From the NCBI GenBank assembly GCA_951230915.1, contig OX579640.1, positions 18,062,981-18,126,980 on the forward strand: a DNA stretch of 64,000 bases. The letters run 5' to 3'. Every line of letters begins with the position of its first letter. The stretch's first letter is position 1. Below, one piece after another: positions 34,085 through 46,027 of this stretch. A model generated the notes under the pieces. It was not told where the DNA came from. It did no database searches and worked only from the letters and a program-made list of their open reading frames with translations. The position numbers and the translations under genes are program-made. This stretch comes from Antitrichia curtipendula. Taxonomy: Eukaryota > Streptophyta > Bryopsida > Hypnales > Leucodontaceae.

Positions 34085-34257
34085 GATTTGGTGCCTAGCT
34101 TCTACAAAATCATATTATGCATACATACAACTTGGAGGTGTTTTAGATTTGGTGCCTAGCTTCTACAAAACCACATTATGCATACAACTTGGAGGTGTTT
34201 TAGATTTGGTGCCTAGCTTCTACAAAACCACATTATGCATACAACTTGGAGTTGTTT
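34085..34257. repeat. Three tandem units of ~57 bp
   Basis: Three consecutive copies contain GATTTGGTGCCTAGCTTCTA and ACAACTTGGAG; the second and third are almost identical, while the first has small differences. The open frame across them (34029-34364) is a by-product of unit length being a multiple of three. Confidence 0.75.
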
Positions 34258-34498
34258 TTGGAGTACAAGTAGAGGATTGGTATGTGTTTAGCAATGAACA
34301 TGGCAATGAACATTTAGAATTAAACTTGGACAAGCTTGTTGTTGATTATTTGATGTTTTTATAGGACTACTCTTTAAAGTTTATAAATATGTCAACAATT
34401 TTAATTAGTTTGATAGAAAATTATCAAGTGAATCGACCGTCAAGTTTTATCAAATTTTAAAAGATATAAAAAAATTAGTTGTTCCAAATAAGTTTGGC

Positions 34499-34503
34499 AA
34501 AAA
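34499..34503 (-). terminator. Pol III terminator of tRNA-Lys
   Basis: A run of five T on the minus strand lies 12 nt beyond the 3' end of the tRNA. Confidence 0.7.
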
Positions 34504-34515
34504 GATGCCAGCTAT

Positions 34516-34588
34516 CGCCACCCCAGGGGCTCGAACCCTGGACCACAAGGTTAAGAGCCTTGCGCTCTACCAACTGAGCTAGGACGGC
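34516..34588 (-). tRNA. tRNA-Lys(CUU)
   Basis: The 73-nt gene reads from GCCGTCC on the minus strand. The acceptor stem pairs GCCGTCC with GGGTGGC (two G-T pairs). The D arm carries TAGCTCAGTTGG (A box). The anticodon stem is CAAGG/CCTTG around loop CTCTTAA, so the anticodon is CTT. GGTTCGAGCCC forms the T arm and B box. The discriminator base is G, CCA is not encoded, and there is no intron. A CAA motif sits a few bases upstream, as is common for plant tRNA genes. It looks intact. Confidence 0.95.
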
Positions 34589-34619
34589 ATATTGCCGGTC
34601 ACCATTGCCCCTCTTCGGG

Positions 34620-35545
34620 GTCATGGTTAGTTGGATTTTGGGTAACCTATTTACCTGATCTTTTACGACCTACTTGTTGGCAGAATTACAGAACTGGGAA
34701 GACGCTCCTCACGTTTCAAACTTTCAAATACACGCAAAGTTCAAGCCCAGATTTGGTGTCCTTCCAGTTCACCGCAACGCATCCACTTTACCCCTGTGTC
34801 GCAACCTTGTTGCATTTATGCTTTGATTTTTCTTTACGGTTTGGACTCTGGAGAGACGAGCAACAACCGGTCTGAATCTGTGTCATTATGGACGATTCTA
34901 TGATTCTTTGTTTGCCGATTGATTTCTGTTGAGTCATCTCCATGGTTCCCACAATGGAGTTCGTTTCCTTGAAAAGATTTATGATGATTTCGAAGGATTA
35001 AACTTACTGGAGACGAAGACGATTTGAATCCAGCAATTTGATGCGCACCTCTTTGTAGAATGAGTCTTGGAGGCAATTCGTCCGATCTCGGCGGTCCATA
35101 GGTGCTTTGTTTTTTTCTTTTTTCACGAGTCGCCGCACTGTGAAAATGAGGAAGAGCGAGTGTGTACGTTTCGGGGAAACGCATTGCTTGACGCCGTTTG
35201 GGGATCATGTTTTGGGAGCTCACCACGGCTCTTTTGAAGTGGGAGAGTTTTTGCAGCGGCTTGTGTTGCGCCCACTCGTTCTGTAAACTTCTAAGGAAAT
35301 CGCTTTAAAGATCCATGACTGTAATTCCTTCTGAAGCCCACCCCTTCTTCAATTACGTCACAGATTGGAAACATTGAACCCTACTTATATGTATTCTCTG
35401 AATCACAATGACACCAAACCAGTACTCCGATTTGGGAAACATGCTCAGTCAGTACAAGCGTTGTTTCTCTTCGGTGACTGCATGTTGATTGCGTGCATGT
35501 GCGGGTTAGGGGATTGAGTTAGGGTTGGGGTTTGCCCTAACCCTA
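34620..35545 (+). promoter_or_regulatory. Upstream region of the PUT-type permease gene
   Basis: No coding exon is seen. Near the start codon are telomere-like motifs: TAGGGTTGGGG at 35520-35530 and CCCTAACCCTAATGG overlapping the ATG (35536-35550), of the telo-box type frequent in plant promoters. The transcription start cannot be placed. Confidence 0.4.
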
Positions 35546-37168
35546 ATGGAGGATTCCCCTGTGGAATTGCAGGAGGTGAAAGCTGAGCCTCATGAGCATC
35601 CCATAGAGGATTCTCATAAGCATTCGCCTAAGCTGGGATTACTACCATTGGTGGCGCTCATCTTTTTCGAAGTTTCGGGGGGTCCGTTTGGGGCGGAAGC
35701 TGCAGTGAAGGCCGGAGGACCGCTTCTGGCAATCGTTGGCTTCCTGATCTTTCCTTTCATTTGGAGTGTTCCTGAAGCTTTGGTGACGGCCGAGCTCGCA
35801 ACTGCTTTTCCACAGAATGGAGGCTACGTCCTCTGGATCTCATCTGCGTTTGGCAGGTTCTGGGGTTTTCAAGAAGGCTGGTGTAAATGGATCAGTGGCG
35901 TTGCAGACAATGCTTTGTACCCTGTTCTATTTCTGGACTATTTCAAGCGTGTGGTTCCTATGTTTGCAGATGGTGTTACACGAATCATTGCACTCCTAGT
36001 GATCACCATCTTACTGACATACCTAAACTACAGAGGGTTGACAATTGTAGGCATCACGGCAATTGTGCTTACAGTTTTTTCCCTCCTGCCATTTCTTGTG
36101 ATGACCTTGATGGCTATCCCTAGAATACGTGCACGGAGATGGGGCGTTGTGCACATTCACAACGTGAAGTGGCGTCCGTATTTGAATACGCTCTTCTGGA
36201 ATTTGAATTACTGGGATTCTGCAAGTACATTGACAGGTGAAATTGAGAATCCGCAGGAGAGCTTTCCGAAAGCCCTTACGTGGGCAGTTTTGTTAGTGAT
36301 TGCGGGCTATGTTGTACCATTGATGACTGCCACTGGAGCTGTCAAGGTTGACGATTCCCAATGGGAGGACGGTTACTTTGCAGACGTTGGGCTAGCAATT
36401 GGAGGCTCTTTTCTCAAGTGGTGGATTGAAGTGGCGGCTCTGCTATCAAATATGGGTTTGTTTGAAGCTGAAATGAGTAGCGACTCGTTTCAGCTGCTTG
36501 GAATGGGAGAGCAGGGGATGCTGCCCAAGGTGTTTGCCAAGCGTTCCAAGCATGGAACACCGCTGGTTGGAGTCATATTCTCAGCTTGCGGAGTGCTGTT
36601 CTTAGCCTGGATGACTTTCGAGGAGATTGTGGAATTTCTGAACTTTTTGTATTGCATTGGGATGCTGCTTGAGTTTGCTGCCTTTTTATGGTTGCGGTGG
36701 TCACAGCCTGAGCTCGTGCGGCCGTCCCCGGTTCCACTTGGTTTCCTGGGCGTCACTTTAATGTCCATGCCCGCGACAACGTTGCTAATCTGTGTCATGT
36801 GTTACGCTACATGGAGAACTATAGTTAGTAGCATTGGGCTTATATTTCTTGGTTTCCTGACCTATGCTTTCCTCGAGCATGCAAAAGCCAAGGGATGGAT
36901 GGAGTATGTGGATCAAGAGCCAGTGCCCGTTTCTGAGATTGACTCTGGTTCCGGTTCAACATCGGCATCAGACATTGACGAGTTAGAGGCAAGACTACTC
37001 TCTGAGTACACTCAACCCTCTCTAATTGCACTGCCACAGCGGACTTCGAAATGCACTCTGACATACGGAAACTTTCCAACCAGGTTTATACTCAACATGA
37101 GACATTCTCGGTTTTACTTGGAATGGGCAATCACAGAGTGTGCAATTAGAAAGGTTGATTGTACTTAA
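35546..37168 (+). CDS. PUT-type polyamine/amino-acid permease (APC superfamily)
   Basis: This is a 540-residue, intronless membrane transporter of the LAT-like polyamine uptake transporter group of plants, expected to import polyamines by proton symport. The family's opening block is clear: LGLLPLVALIFFEVSGGPFG, then GPLLAIVGFLIFPFIWS and PEALVTAELATAFPQNGGYV. WCKWISGVADNALYPVLFLDY and FWNLNYWDSASTLTGEIENP are typical too, and about 12 hydrophobic segments can be counted. The ATG at 35546 (MEDSPVELQEV) is chosen; a longer frame lacks an upstream ATG. The tail after YVDQEPVPVSE is longer than usual and its last 50 residues look unlike the family, so an unrecognised splice or drifted stop is possible. 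Exact substrate is inferred. Confidence 0.9.
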   Translation: MEDSPVELQEVKAEPHEHPIEDSHKHSPKLGLLPLVALIFFEVSGGPFGAEAAVKAGGPLLAIVGFLIFPFIWSVPEALVTAELATAFPQNGGYVLWISSAFGRFWGFQEGWCKWISGVADNALYPVLFLDYFKRVVPMFADGVTRIIALLVITILLTYLNYRGLTIVGITAIVLTVFSLLPFLVMTLMAIPRIRARRWGVVHIHNVKWRPYLNTLFWNLNYWDSASTLTGEIENPQESFPKALTWAVLLVIAGYVVPLMTATGAVKVDDSQWEDGYFADVGLAIGGSFLKWWIEVAALLSNMGLFEAEMSSDSFQLLGMGEQGMLPKVFAKRSKHGTPLVGVIFSACGVLFLAWMTFEEIVEFLNFLYCIGMLLEFAAFLWLRWSQPELVRPSPVPLGFLGVTLMSMPATTLLICVMCYATWRTIVSSIGLIFLGFLTYAFLEHAKAKGWMEYVDQEPVPVSEIDSGSGSTSASDIDELEARLLSEYTQPSLIALPQRTSKCTLTYGNFPTRFILNMRHSRFYLEWAITECAIRKVDCT

Positions 37169-38123
37169 TACATGAGAATCATCGGTTCTTGCATTGAACG
37201 AGTGTGGTAGTCAAGTGTGGCATGACTGACGCAGCCCTATGCATGGACCGAGTGTTGTTTGTTTTAAGGGTGTTGCATTTGGTGAAGTTTTAGTACGACC
37301 TCTGTGGGATCAGCATCACTGTGTCACCGTCGTGTACAAAGTAAGTTGACTGCGTTCAGAGATTTGTTCCCTCAATATAACAGCCTTCGAAGGTGGTTCT
37401 TGTGATTCCCTCCTTGAATTGCTCTGCATTTGGAACGTAATATATGTGTCACGTTATTTTTAGCTTGTTATCCCAGGCCTAGATGCACATGAGGGTTTAC
37501 ATTTTTAGCTTATTGCCTGAAGCTTCTTGCTTCAACCTGTGCAATCTAAGGTGCCCCTTGCTGCCTAACAAAGGGTTTTGTCACTTGTCCGTGCAGCAGC
37601 AGGAGGTTACCCCTGCATGTGGCTCCGTTCTTGTCCTTCTCGGTAGTGGTGACAGATAATGGATTATCCCCGGTTGTTGTGATTGGTATCGTGATCTCTC
37701 CTACCAGGTGGGTTACCCCCATGCTCTTTACAACATTTAATAAGCTTATTCTGGATTGTGGCGCTCTCTTGAGTATTTTCCCAATTTTACGAAGGCTTGA
37801 CGGCACATAAATTTGGAGGAAGGGCGTCAAAAGAGTGAAAATTGAACACTAAATTAATGCAATAACGAAAAGAGAGAGATATAGCCCATCAATGTAAGAA
37901 GGAATTTATTTAACGCAGTTGTTATCATAGAATTACAAAGGGGAAGGAAAGTGAATCCAAGCCATGCGCCATCTTATGCATGTCTGAGAAGAGAATATTC
38001 TGTTAAGGGCTTATCAATTATCTGGTCCTCCATTGAGCATTCTTAGAATCCCGCATTACTTGTGTGTAGAGACTGCATAAAATGTGCAGTGGTCGTCTTA
38101 GAACTGGACAGGCTTCTCCAAGA
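37169..38123. other. Convergent 3' region between the permease and FKBP genes
   Basis: The two genes converge here, so this holds both 3' untranslated regions. A minus-strand frame at 37546-37830 has no recognisable domain. Confidence 0.4.
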
Positions 38124-41100
38124 TCAATTTTGAACCACTTTGATAAGTTCAATGTCGAACAGCAAAGTCTTGTCAATCAAGCCCTGATTGCGTAATACAA
38201 AGTCCAAAGCTCGTTGACCCTGCAAAAGTTACAAGCAGAGAAAATTAACATGAGCACTTCAAAAGGGTCATCATACCCTGCATACAAACTTCTAAATCAA
38301 ACATGGCAACCTAATTCCATATGAGAAAGGGATCAAAGACAAGATCTGAAGCCCACCGAGAATGTGGCTGGCCGGGGGCCTTTCTGGTTATAATCGTTGT
38401 TGGGATAGCCAAGTTCAGGAGGCACGATTATCCTGCACACCAGGTCGGTTTAGACAACCAGAAAAATGAGACTAAAGAAGCTTAGACGAAACCAACAAGC
38501 TTCCAGCTCCAACGGTCTTTCAGTACCTGCGAACACCTCCAACTTGCATTGTTGCAACGGCCTCTTCAAAAGCAGGTATGACCTAAATAACATGCACAGG
38601 ATATTAAATTTGTTGCACACAAACCTGAATTTATTGCTGCTCACTTTAAAGCAACCAAGACACATGGCAGACAGGAACGCCTATTCGTTCATCCATTATA
38701 TCAAGTCCTCAAACTTGAAGATTCTAGGTTAGGGGGTTGAGACTCAAAGAATGAATGAACATGTGAAAAAGAGTAAGGCCTGTTCCTCTCTTAAGCTTTA
38801 AAGGCGTGTGTTGTAAGAGAGCCCACAAGTCTTCTATCCGACTGAGATGGTTGACTCCATCTTTTCCTAAGAAATGTGCTGAATTTAACTGATCACAAAT
38901 TTAACTCTTGCAAAACTCACCTCTGAATTTCCCAATCTGAACTTGAAGAATGCCTTGTCCTCACCCTGCATATCCAAGCAACAAGCAAGTACACTATGAA
39001 GTCGACTAGGGATACCTAGGAGAAGATTCATTTGCTTCTACGAATTTCAGATGAAACCAAAGAAAAAGAACAGGGATCGACTAGGTTTTGCCCAAAATCC
39101 TCAAGTGTGTGAATATCTCTCGAGATGCATGCAAACAGGGATTTGCAATAATACTATTCCACAATCCAATCCAGCACTGATTTCTTTTGCTAGATACCAA
39201 GAGCTTGATACCTCAAAGGAACCACCTTTTGCTTTGTTTCGAGCCTCAAAAATGCGACCGTAGTATCCGATGGTGTAACCATCCCAGTCCACCTGAATAC
39301 CACTCCACAAAGTAAAACCTCAAATGGAGCCCTTCCTTTCGACCAAGTCCATCAACGAACAACAGACTCGTGAACACATTCAAGAGACAAGAGCAGGAGT
39401 TACTCATATGTGTCACTTTGACAAATTTCAGTGAGCCAGTATGTGACATTCAAGTGCTTAGATGGATTTTTAGTTGCCCAAATGAAACCTCAAGAGCCTA
39501 AATGTAGGACTTGTATTGATCTGAGATTTCAGATGACGGTCTTAATTTAAGACTCCTGAATCACTCCAGTTTCAAACCGCTCTGGTTCCTAGATCAGCTA
39601 CTGCATCAATTTTGTGAAAGTACGCTAATGAAAGAACATGACCATCAGTAACAAAACCTTGAAGGCAATGAAAGGGAATCTGAAGGGTTCTGCAAGAAAA
39701 TAAATCTGCAAAAGGCTCGATCATCCTCGTGACTTACCACCACCATGCTTCCAGCGCTAGGGGCCGGTCCAGATCCTGGCCTCAAGTCCTGAAAGCCACC
39801 GCAAACATTAGAACAAAGGGTGATGGTTCCGTCCCAACTGCCGTCCAGATTATTACTAAATAATTTAGGGCTGGAGATATAGAATGAGGACCCTGTGCAG
39901 ACCCTCGAGTTCTGTAGGGGTATGGAAGACAACAATCTGAAGAATAGAGGACCCTAGTATAATCATAAAAAACAAAGCTCAACGACGCGGAAGCATACCT
40001 TGTATTGCAAACCAGATTCCGTCTCTACGTAATCAGCATACTTCATTTTCGACTTTCCATAATCCTTCCCTCGGATTGCTGGCACTGCAGAATTCAAAAT
40101 CAATCTTGTAGCAGTAACTACAACAGCCTCCAGCATTTGCTCAAGGGGCACAGTGCACATTCTTTATAACCCCAATTGACATACAAACACCAATCTGTGT
40201 CCCGTGGCAGAGAATAGAGTAAAACAAGGACTACAAATGGAAGAATCACAAAGAAGTCCGATTAATTACATACTGTCGGCGAATTGTGACGCTATAGCCA
40301 CGCCTTTGTCTGCCAGCGTCGTGGCGAGACACGCGCAGATGCTTGCTACTGGAAACGTTACAAGCTGTCGACGCGACGTGCTCGTGGACACCGAAGTCTC
40401 ATTGGCACCATCAGGACCTGGGATAACAATCAGAGGGTCGCCAGTATGGCAGACGGTGGAAATCATAAATTGTCCACGCCAATAACAATTATGTGCTATA
40501 AATATGTGATAGCTTTCAACGTCAATTTGGCGAAATTGGTTGTATCTACAATACTCCGTTCTTCAAAAGAGAGCACTCTCTTAACTTCTTCTCCATATTG
40601 CAGTGCCTCATCGTTAACCTCTTATGCAATGTACAATGGCAAGAGATCTCGCGACTCAGTCTACCAGCTAAGTTATGATGAAAGTACACACGGTCCACAG
40701 AATGGGAACGACCAACGTACCTAAAGCTCTTGAAGAATGCTCAATCTCAGCTGCACTAGCGGTGACAAGTACTCCGCCTTTCCTTTGCCATACCTGTCGA
40801 AAAACCAAACAAGGATACATTATTCCAACTGCAAGAAACCAATTCTTTCAAACGCCTTCCAAGTCAGAAACCCTAAACGAGTCAATTAGCGAAACCCATT
40901 CCGCAAAGTACTCAAAGCTTTGCAATGCATGCTCGAATTGTTACGAATTTTTGGGAATCTTCGGGACATAGCGATAACCATTCCTAGACCTCACATCTTT
41001 TTGTTCCAATTCCGCGCTACCACGAACCAATTTATACGATTCAATCAGCTGCGTCTATTCACGAATCCATTGGAACTGAAACTGCGCAATAGAGTTGGAA

Positions 41101-41275
41101 TGCAACATGTCGTCAATTGGGAACTGAGAGTCGGTAGTGAGTGAGGCAAGGGGTTCCAAAAACAGTCGAGAGTAAAGAATTGGACCTGTCGTTGCGAGGA
41201 ATGAAGGATGAGAGAGCGGGGATGTGAACAGCCGAGAAGTGAATTGGGCGAGGACGCCAATGCCATTGCGTGCAT
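38124..41275 (-). CDS. Plastid (thylakoid lumen) FKBP-type peptidyl-prolyl isomerase, FKBP18-like
   Basis: Ten exons on the minus strand: 41275-41186, 40793-40721, 40417-40274, 40084-39999, 39788-39738, 39292-39212, 38965-38921, 38582-38527, 38432-38357 and 38219-38124. All junctions keep frame and GT-AG, giving 265 residues. Exons 1-2 form a Ser/Arg-rich plastid presequence. Then SRRQLVTFPVASICACLATT, a twin-arginine followed by a hydrophobic stretch, suggests Tat import into the lumen. From about residue 125 comes the FKBP domain: VDWDGYTIGYYGRIFEARNK, VIPAFEEAV, RRIIVPPELGY, ending RNQGLIDKTLLFDIELIK. Usual FKBP12 active-site Asp and Trp are replaced (FEAR, IPAFEE), so isomerase activity may be weak. 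The exon 1 donor was chosen by comparison with the gene at 46028-47210. The FKBP18 match is from memory of the family. Confidence 0.85.
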
Positions 41276-42036
41276 GAAGAAGCTCACGATCGCCGAGGCT
41301 GGAGGTTCTTGGCTATGGCGGAATCGGGAAGCTCGCAAACTGATACAACAAGCAGTACAGACGGCAGACGTGTAGGAAATTCAGGATGAGCTCCGTAAAC
41401 TGGATAACGGAGTGACGAAGATTTTCCTGGAAAGTTCCTGGATTTTCTGTGACAAATCAGATGCCAGGAAGGGCCTGCCTTTGTATTACAGTAGAATAGG
41501 GGTATTAAGGGAACCCAAAAAAATTTAAAGGGACTTAAAGGGACTCACTTTGTGGGAAATTGTAGATATTTGAAACATGATGTACAACCCTTAGACACTT
41601 CAGTGACTATTGATGTATAACAAAGGTAGATATTTATATAGTGTGTAATGTCGATTAATTAGTATGGATCCCCTTAAAACGCCTACTCAGTTTAGTCAAC
41701 CTCTCTAATGTAATATTGATAGTCAGTCCTTATCCATGCTACATACATAATGTAATAAGTGATTGTTGTGCAACTGGAGTGTGTATGTGCAAGAGCAGAG
41801 GAGGTGTTGTTCTTGTGACTCAAGTTGTCATTTATATGTGCAATGCGTCTCGTGTTTTTTGTTTGCACAACGTGTGTCCAATGTTTTTTGATATGTATAG
41901 TACAATATGAGTAATCACTGTGAACTCATTAATGCAATGACTTATAATCTTATGTCTAGGCTATACTTAAAAACCACTTAAAACACCCCTTTCTCTTATA
42001 GTGACTACACGGCCACAAAGAGCTTTCAAGTCCTTC
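41276..42036. other. FKBP 5' flank and intergenic sequence
   Basis: The first 100-200 bp are GC-richer and probably promoter and leader. At about 41965-42004 the phrase TTTCTCTTATAGTG, with upstream TATACTTAAAA, is the right end of the hairpin element seen at 1873-2042; the left half is missing. Confidence 0.45.
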
Positions 42037-44280
42037 AAGGGTTAAAAAAAATTCATTACTTTATTAATACAATATATATCTACATGGCTTTCCAAAGAAT
42101 GTGATAAAGAAGTTGATTTATTCCATTTCAAAAATTGCATTGGCCCAAAGTTTAAACCTTAAATTGTCTCGCATAACATTTCATCCTAAATATCGGGTCT
42201 ACGTGCATGTTTGATATCTATACCATGAAATTGTGAGTCATGACACCTATTTTCCACAATGGATGTAGAAATACAAATAAGAATTCCAACTTCAATTATA
42301 TTTGCCAAAATGGAATATATTCACATTTCTAGTTTATACATTTATAAAGATATTGAAATCTATATTTAATTTTTAAGAGAAAAAAATTTGTCAATTTTCT
42401 AAAATGAAAAAAAAAATTGATTTCCATTGGACTGACAAGTTATTAATATCTATTTACATTTAAGTATATCTAAATGCAAGGACCATCATATGGTTGAAAT
42501 AACAATCAACATCAACTTTTAAGTGATGCATTTATTCAATAGTCCTACAAAAAAGTCATGTACTATATGTATTTGATCAAGAGAATTTCCAACAAATAAT
42601 GCACAAGATTGGACAATGGGCACTAGTACTCCCAACTTGGGAATTTGAGTTTCCAACATTCTCACTTGCTTGTGGTTGCAAATACATAGAAACAAAACAA
42701 AGCAAATTGTAATCCAAGTGAACTTGGAAGTGAAGGGAGGCACTTCATCAAAACACAAATAACCAAAACCAAACCAAGCATGCGATGAAAGGGTTTGCAG
42801 AAGTTTCATGGAAAGACAAAATTGAACCTAAGTTCCGGAACTTTCATTGAAAAACTACCAATGATAGTTCATCATGAAGTTGACTTCTCAAAACCGTGTT
42901 GTTTTTATCTCCTACTTATGAGGTACCTATTAGGACAATTGCAATTGCATCCAATCAATCATTGCCACCATCCAAGTTTATTTGTATGTAGTCAAATAAC
43001 CCTCTTAAAATGAAATTTTGCGATTATAAATGAAGGGTGGTCATAAGACTTGAAGGGTCAATTGACGCGATTACATACTTGTGTTTGACCCATATGGTTT
43101 GCAAAGACAATTTTGACACCATATAATTAGAAACTTATGGCATGCAATTCTTCAAAGAGCATTGGCCTATGAATGCATCCCATGAAAGTAAAATAGGTGT
43201 TACATGGTTCATACATAGGTTGTGTTTTCTTTTTGAATGAAGTTATTAGTATTTAGATGAGTGGAATGACATTTCATCAAAAATCAAAAATTATATTGAT
43301 GTGACTAACTTTATCACCTTTGTAAAGATCAAAAGTTATTTTGTTTTGAATTATTGACATTAAAAAAAAATTACTTTATTATATATATATATATATATAT
43401 ATATACATACCTTCATGACTTTCCAAGGAATGTGATAAAGAAGTTGACTTATTCCTTTTTTAAAATTGCATTGGCCCAAGGTTTGAACCTTCAATTGTCT
43501 CACATAACATTTCATCTTAAATATTTGGTCTATCAACATGTTTAGTATCTATACTATAAAGCTTTGGGTCATGAGGCCTATTTTCCACTATATTTATAAT
43601 TATATATTATTTTTAAAAGAAAAAAATTGTCAATTTTCTAAAAGAAAAAAACTTTTGATTTCCATTGGAGTGACAAGTTATTTATATTATTTATATAATA
43701 TAATAATAAAATGTGGATGAAATTGCATGCACTCATTTAAGTATATCTAAATGCAAGAACCATCAGTATGGTTGAAATAACCTAGATCAATCAACAACAA
43801 CTTTTAAGTGATGCATTTATCCAATAATCCCACTAAAAATTCATGTACTATAAATATGTGATTATATGATGTTGGATCTCATTTTACAATATTTAGGATC
43901 AAATACAACTTTGTTATTTTAGAAATTGAAATTCTTTCACTTTTCACTTATAATAATCCATCCTAATTAAAGAGAATTTATATAAAGCAATATTACCAAA
44001 AGAATTCAACAACTCTAAATTGCAATTCTAGAACAAATTAAATTTTCAAGTTAAATCTTAAAATGTGGTAATTTTTTGGATTATAACTAATTACATTTGA
44101 AGTGACTATTTTGGAGTATTTTTAGGTGAAGAGTATCAAAGTAATACCCAATTAGAAATTTTTACACTTGAAAATTTTGGATTGTATGTGGAATCTATAC
44201 AACTAGCAATTACAAAAATGCATAGTGGTTGACCAATTTGTATTTAAAAACTAGTTAAGCCTATCTAACATTGAAAAATA
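42037..44280 (-). repeat. Long dispersed repeat family A, minus-orientation copies
   Basis: About 42037-42540 matches the inverse of 24190-24720. About 42560-42850 matches the inverse of the tail 21560-21830. About 42850-44280 is a longer minus copy matching the inverse of 23700-25230. A TA microsatellite is at 43380-43405. All are non-coding. The last piece meets a plus copy at about 44285. Confidence 0.55.
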
Positions 44281-44284
44281 CTAA

Positions 44285-45115
44285 CTTTATGACAATTTTT
44301 AGAAAGCCCTATAGATATGTATTGCAATAATAATAAAGTAATGAATTTTTTTGTAAATGTCAATAATTCAAAACAAAATAACTTTTGATCTTTACAAAGG
44401 TGATAAAGTTAGTCACATCAATATAATTTTTGATTTTTGATAAAATGTCATTCCACTCATCTAAATACTAATAACTTCATTCAAAAAGAAAACACAACCT
44501 ATGTATGAACCATGTAACACCTATTTTACTTTCATGGGATGCATTCATAGGCCAATGCTCTTTGAAGAATTGCATGCCATAAGTTTCTAATTATATGGTG
44601 TCAAAATTGTCTTTGCAAACCATATGGGTCAAGCACAAGTATGTAATCGCGTCAATTGACCCTTCAAGTCTTATGACCACCCTTCATTTATAATCGCAAA
44701 ATTTCATTTTAAGAGGGTTATTTGACTACATATAAATAAACTTGGATGGTGGCAATGATTGATTGGATGCAATTGCAATTGTCCTAATAGGTACCTCATA
44801 AGTAGGAGATAAAAACAACACGGTTTTGAGAAGTCGAGTGCTTTTTTGTGATGAACTACCATTGGTCATTCCAAGAAAAATGGAGCATGAAAGAGACCCT
44901 GAAGTTGGACCAACAATGCTGTCACACGTTGAACTTATTTTTATTTATTTTTAAATATTTTTAAATATAATAATAGTAATAATAATAATAATAATAAAAT
45001 AATTGGAGTCTAACCAATTAGGATTGTGATTTTTTATTTTTTATTTTTCTCCTTTTTTAAGTATGACATCATTGTTGGTTTAAATTTTGGGACCTTCTTC
45101 AAGCCTCATTCTTCT
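44285..45115 (+). repeat. Long dispersed repeat family A, plus-orientation arm
   Basis: This is the head-to-head partner of 42850-44280. It matches 51000-51815 to the outer end, including an ATA microsatellite (about 44970-45000) at the place where 51597-51632 carries AAT repeats. The terminal phrase AAGCCTCATTC is shared with 51815 and, inverted, with 18970. Confidence 0.55.
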
Positions 45116-46027
45116 TGTAATAAATTCTCGATTGCCTTACATTAAAAGAGCTATGAGATGGATTTACTAATCCTAAAGTCACATGTCCGGATATTGTCCA
45201 CCTAAGAGCTGAAACTGAATTTGGGTGAGGCGAAGCTTCTTGAAATAATTTTCAGTAAAATTTCCTTAAAAGACAAGTGCAATTGGCATCTAACCCAAGT
45301 CGTTTCATATTTTTGAAGCTTTGTGGAATTAATAATAAGATTTTGAAGTTGAAATGGCATAGGGCTCTAATATTGCCCACCTCCTAAATGTGCATTGTTT
45401 GTACATTGCTGAAGGCTATGAAAAAGAAACATGTGCCCACAGTGTACATTTGAAGATGTGGGCGGTTTTAGAGCCTGTGTGATTTTAGAGCTTACATGAA
45501 GAATCGAGAAATACATTTGAAGATGTAGGCTTCGCTTACACTGGTTCCAATAGCATGAGGTGGCTTACATTCCAGCTTGCTTTCTTCCACTCTTACAAGC
45601 CAAACTCAGAATCCATTGGTGCCATTTCCACAGTTCTTGACAGATGATTGATTATAAATACTTAGCGGACACAATTCAATCATTCCTTTGATAAAACCTT
45701 TGATAATAGACAAGATATGCACAGGTAGTAGGTAAATTGTACATCCAGCTTCCAATCTGCTGTACAATACAGTGCAATTGTACACGTGCTTGAGCATGCC
45801 AAAGGAACACTTCAGAAAACTGAGGTTGAACGGCAAATTCAGTCAATGATACAGAAAATACATGAATTTCTACACTCTTTCAAGAGATTACCAAAGCCGT
45901 TTTGCGACTTCCATACATTCTGAAACTAGAACACGTGACTGAAATTTAGTCAATTGCAATCTCTCCATGTCCATGATCTACATTGCTATCAAAAAACCTC
46001 GCCAAAACAAAAGAAATAATGAGATCC
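45116..46027. other. Intergenic and 3' flank of the 46-kb gene
   Basis: No gene is seen. A small direct repeat (ACATTTGAAGATGT followed by GGGC or AGGC) occurs at about 45447 and 45511. The 3' untranslated region of the minus-strand gene lies at the right side. Confidence 0.4.

Noticed and set aside
35525..35545. N-terminal extension of the permease
   Set aside because: The extension starts at TTG; the first ATG is at 35546 and fits the family's short hydrophilic N-terminus.
37546..37830. 94-codon minus-strand frame
   Set aside because: No recognisable motif and located in the convergent 3' region of two genes.
41045..41185. Extending FKBP exon 1 to a donor at 41062
   Set aside because: It is frame-compatible, but the donor at 41185 (CAG before GT) gives an exon matching exon 1 of the paralogous presequence, while the longer version adds 41 unrelated residues.
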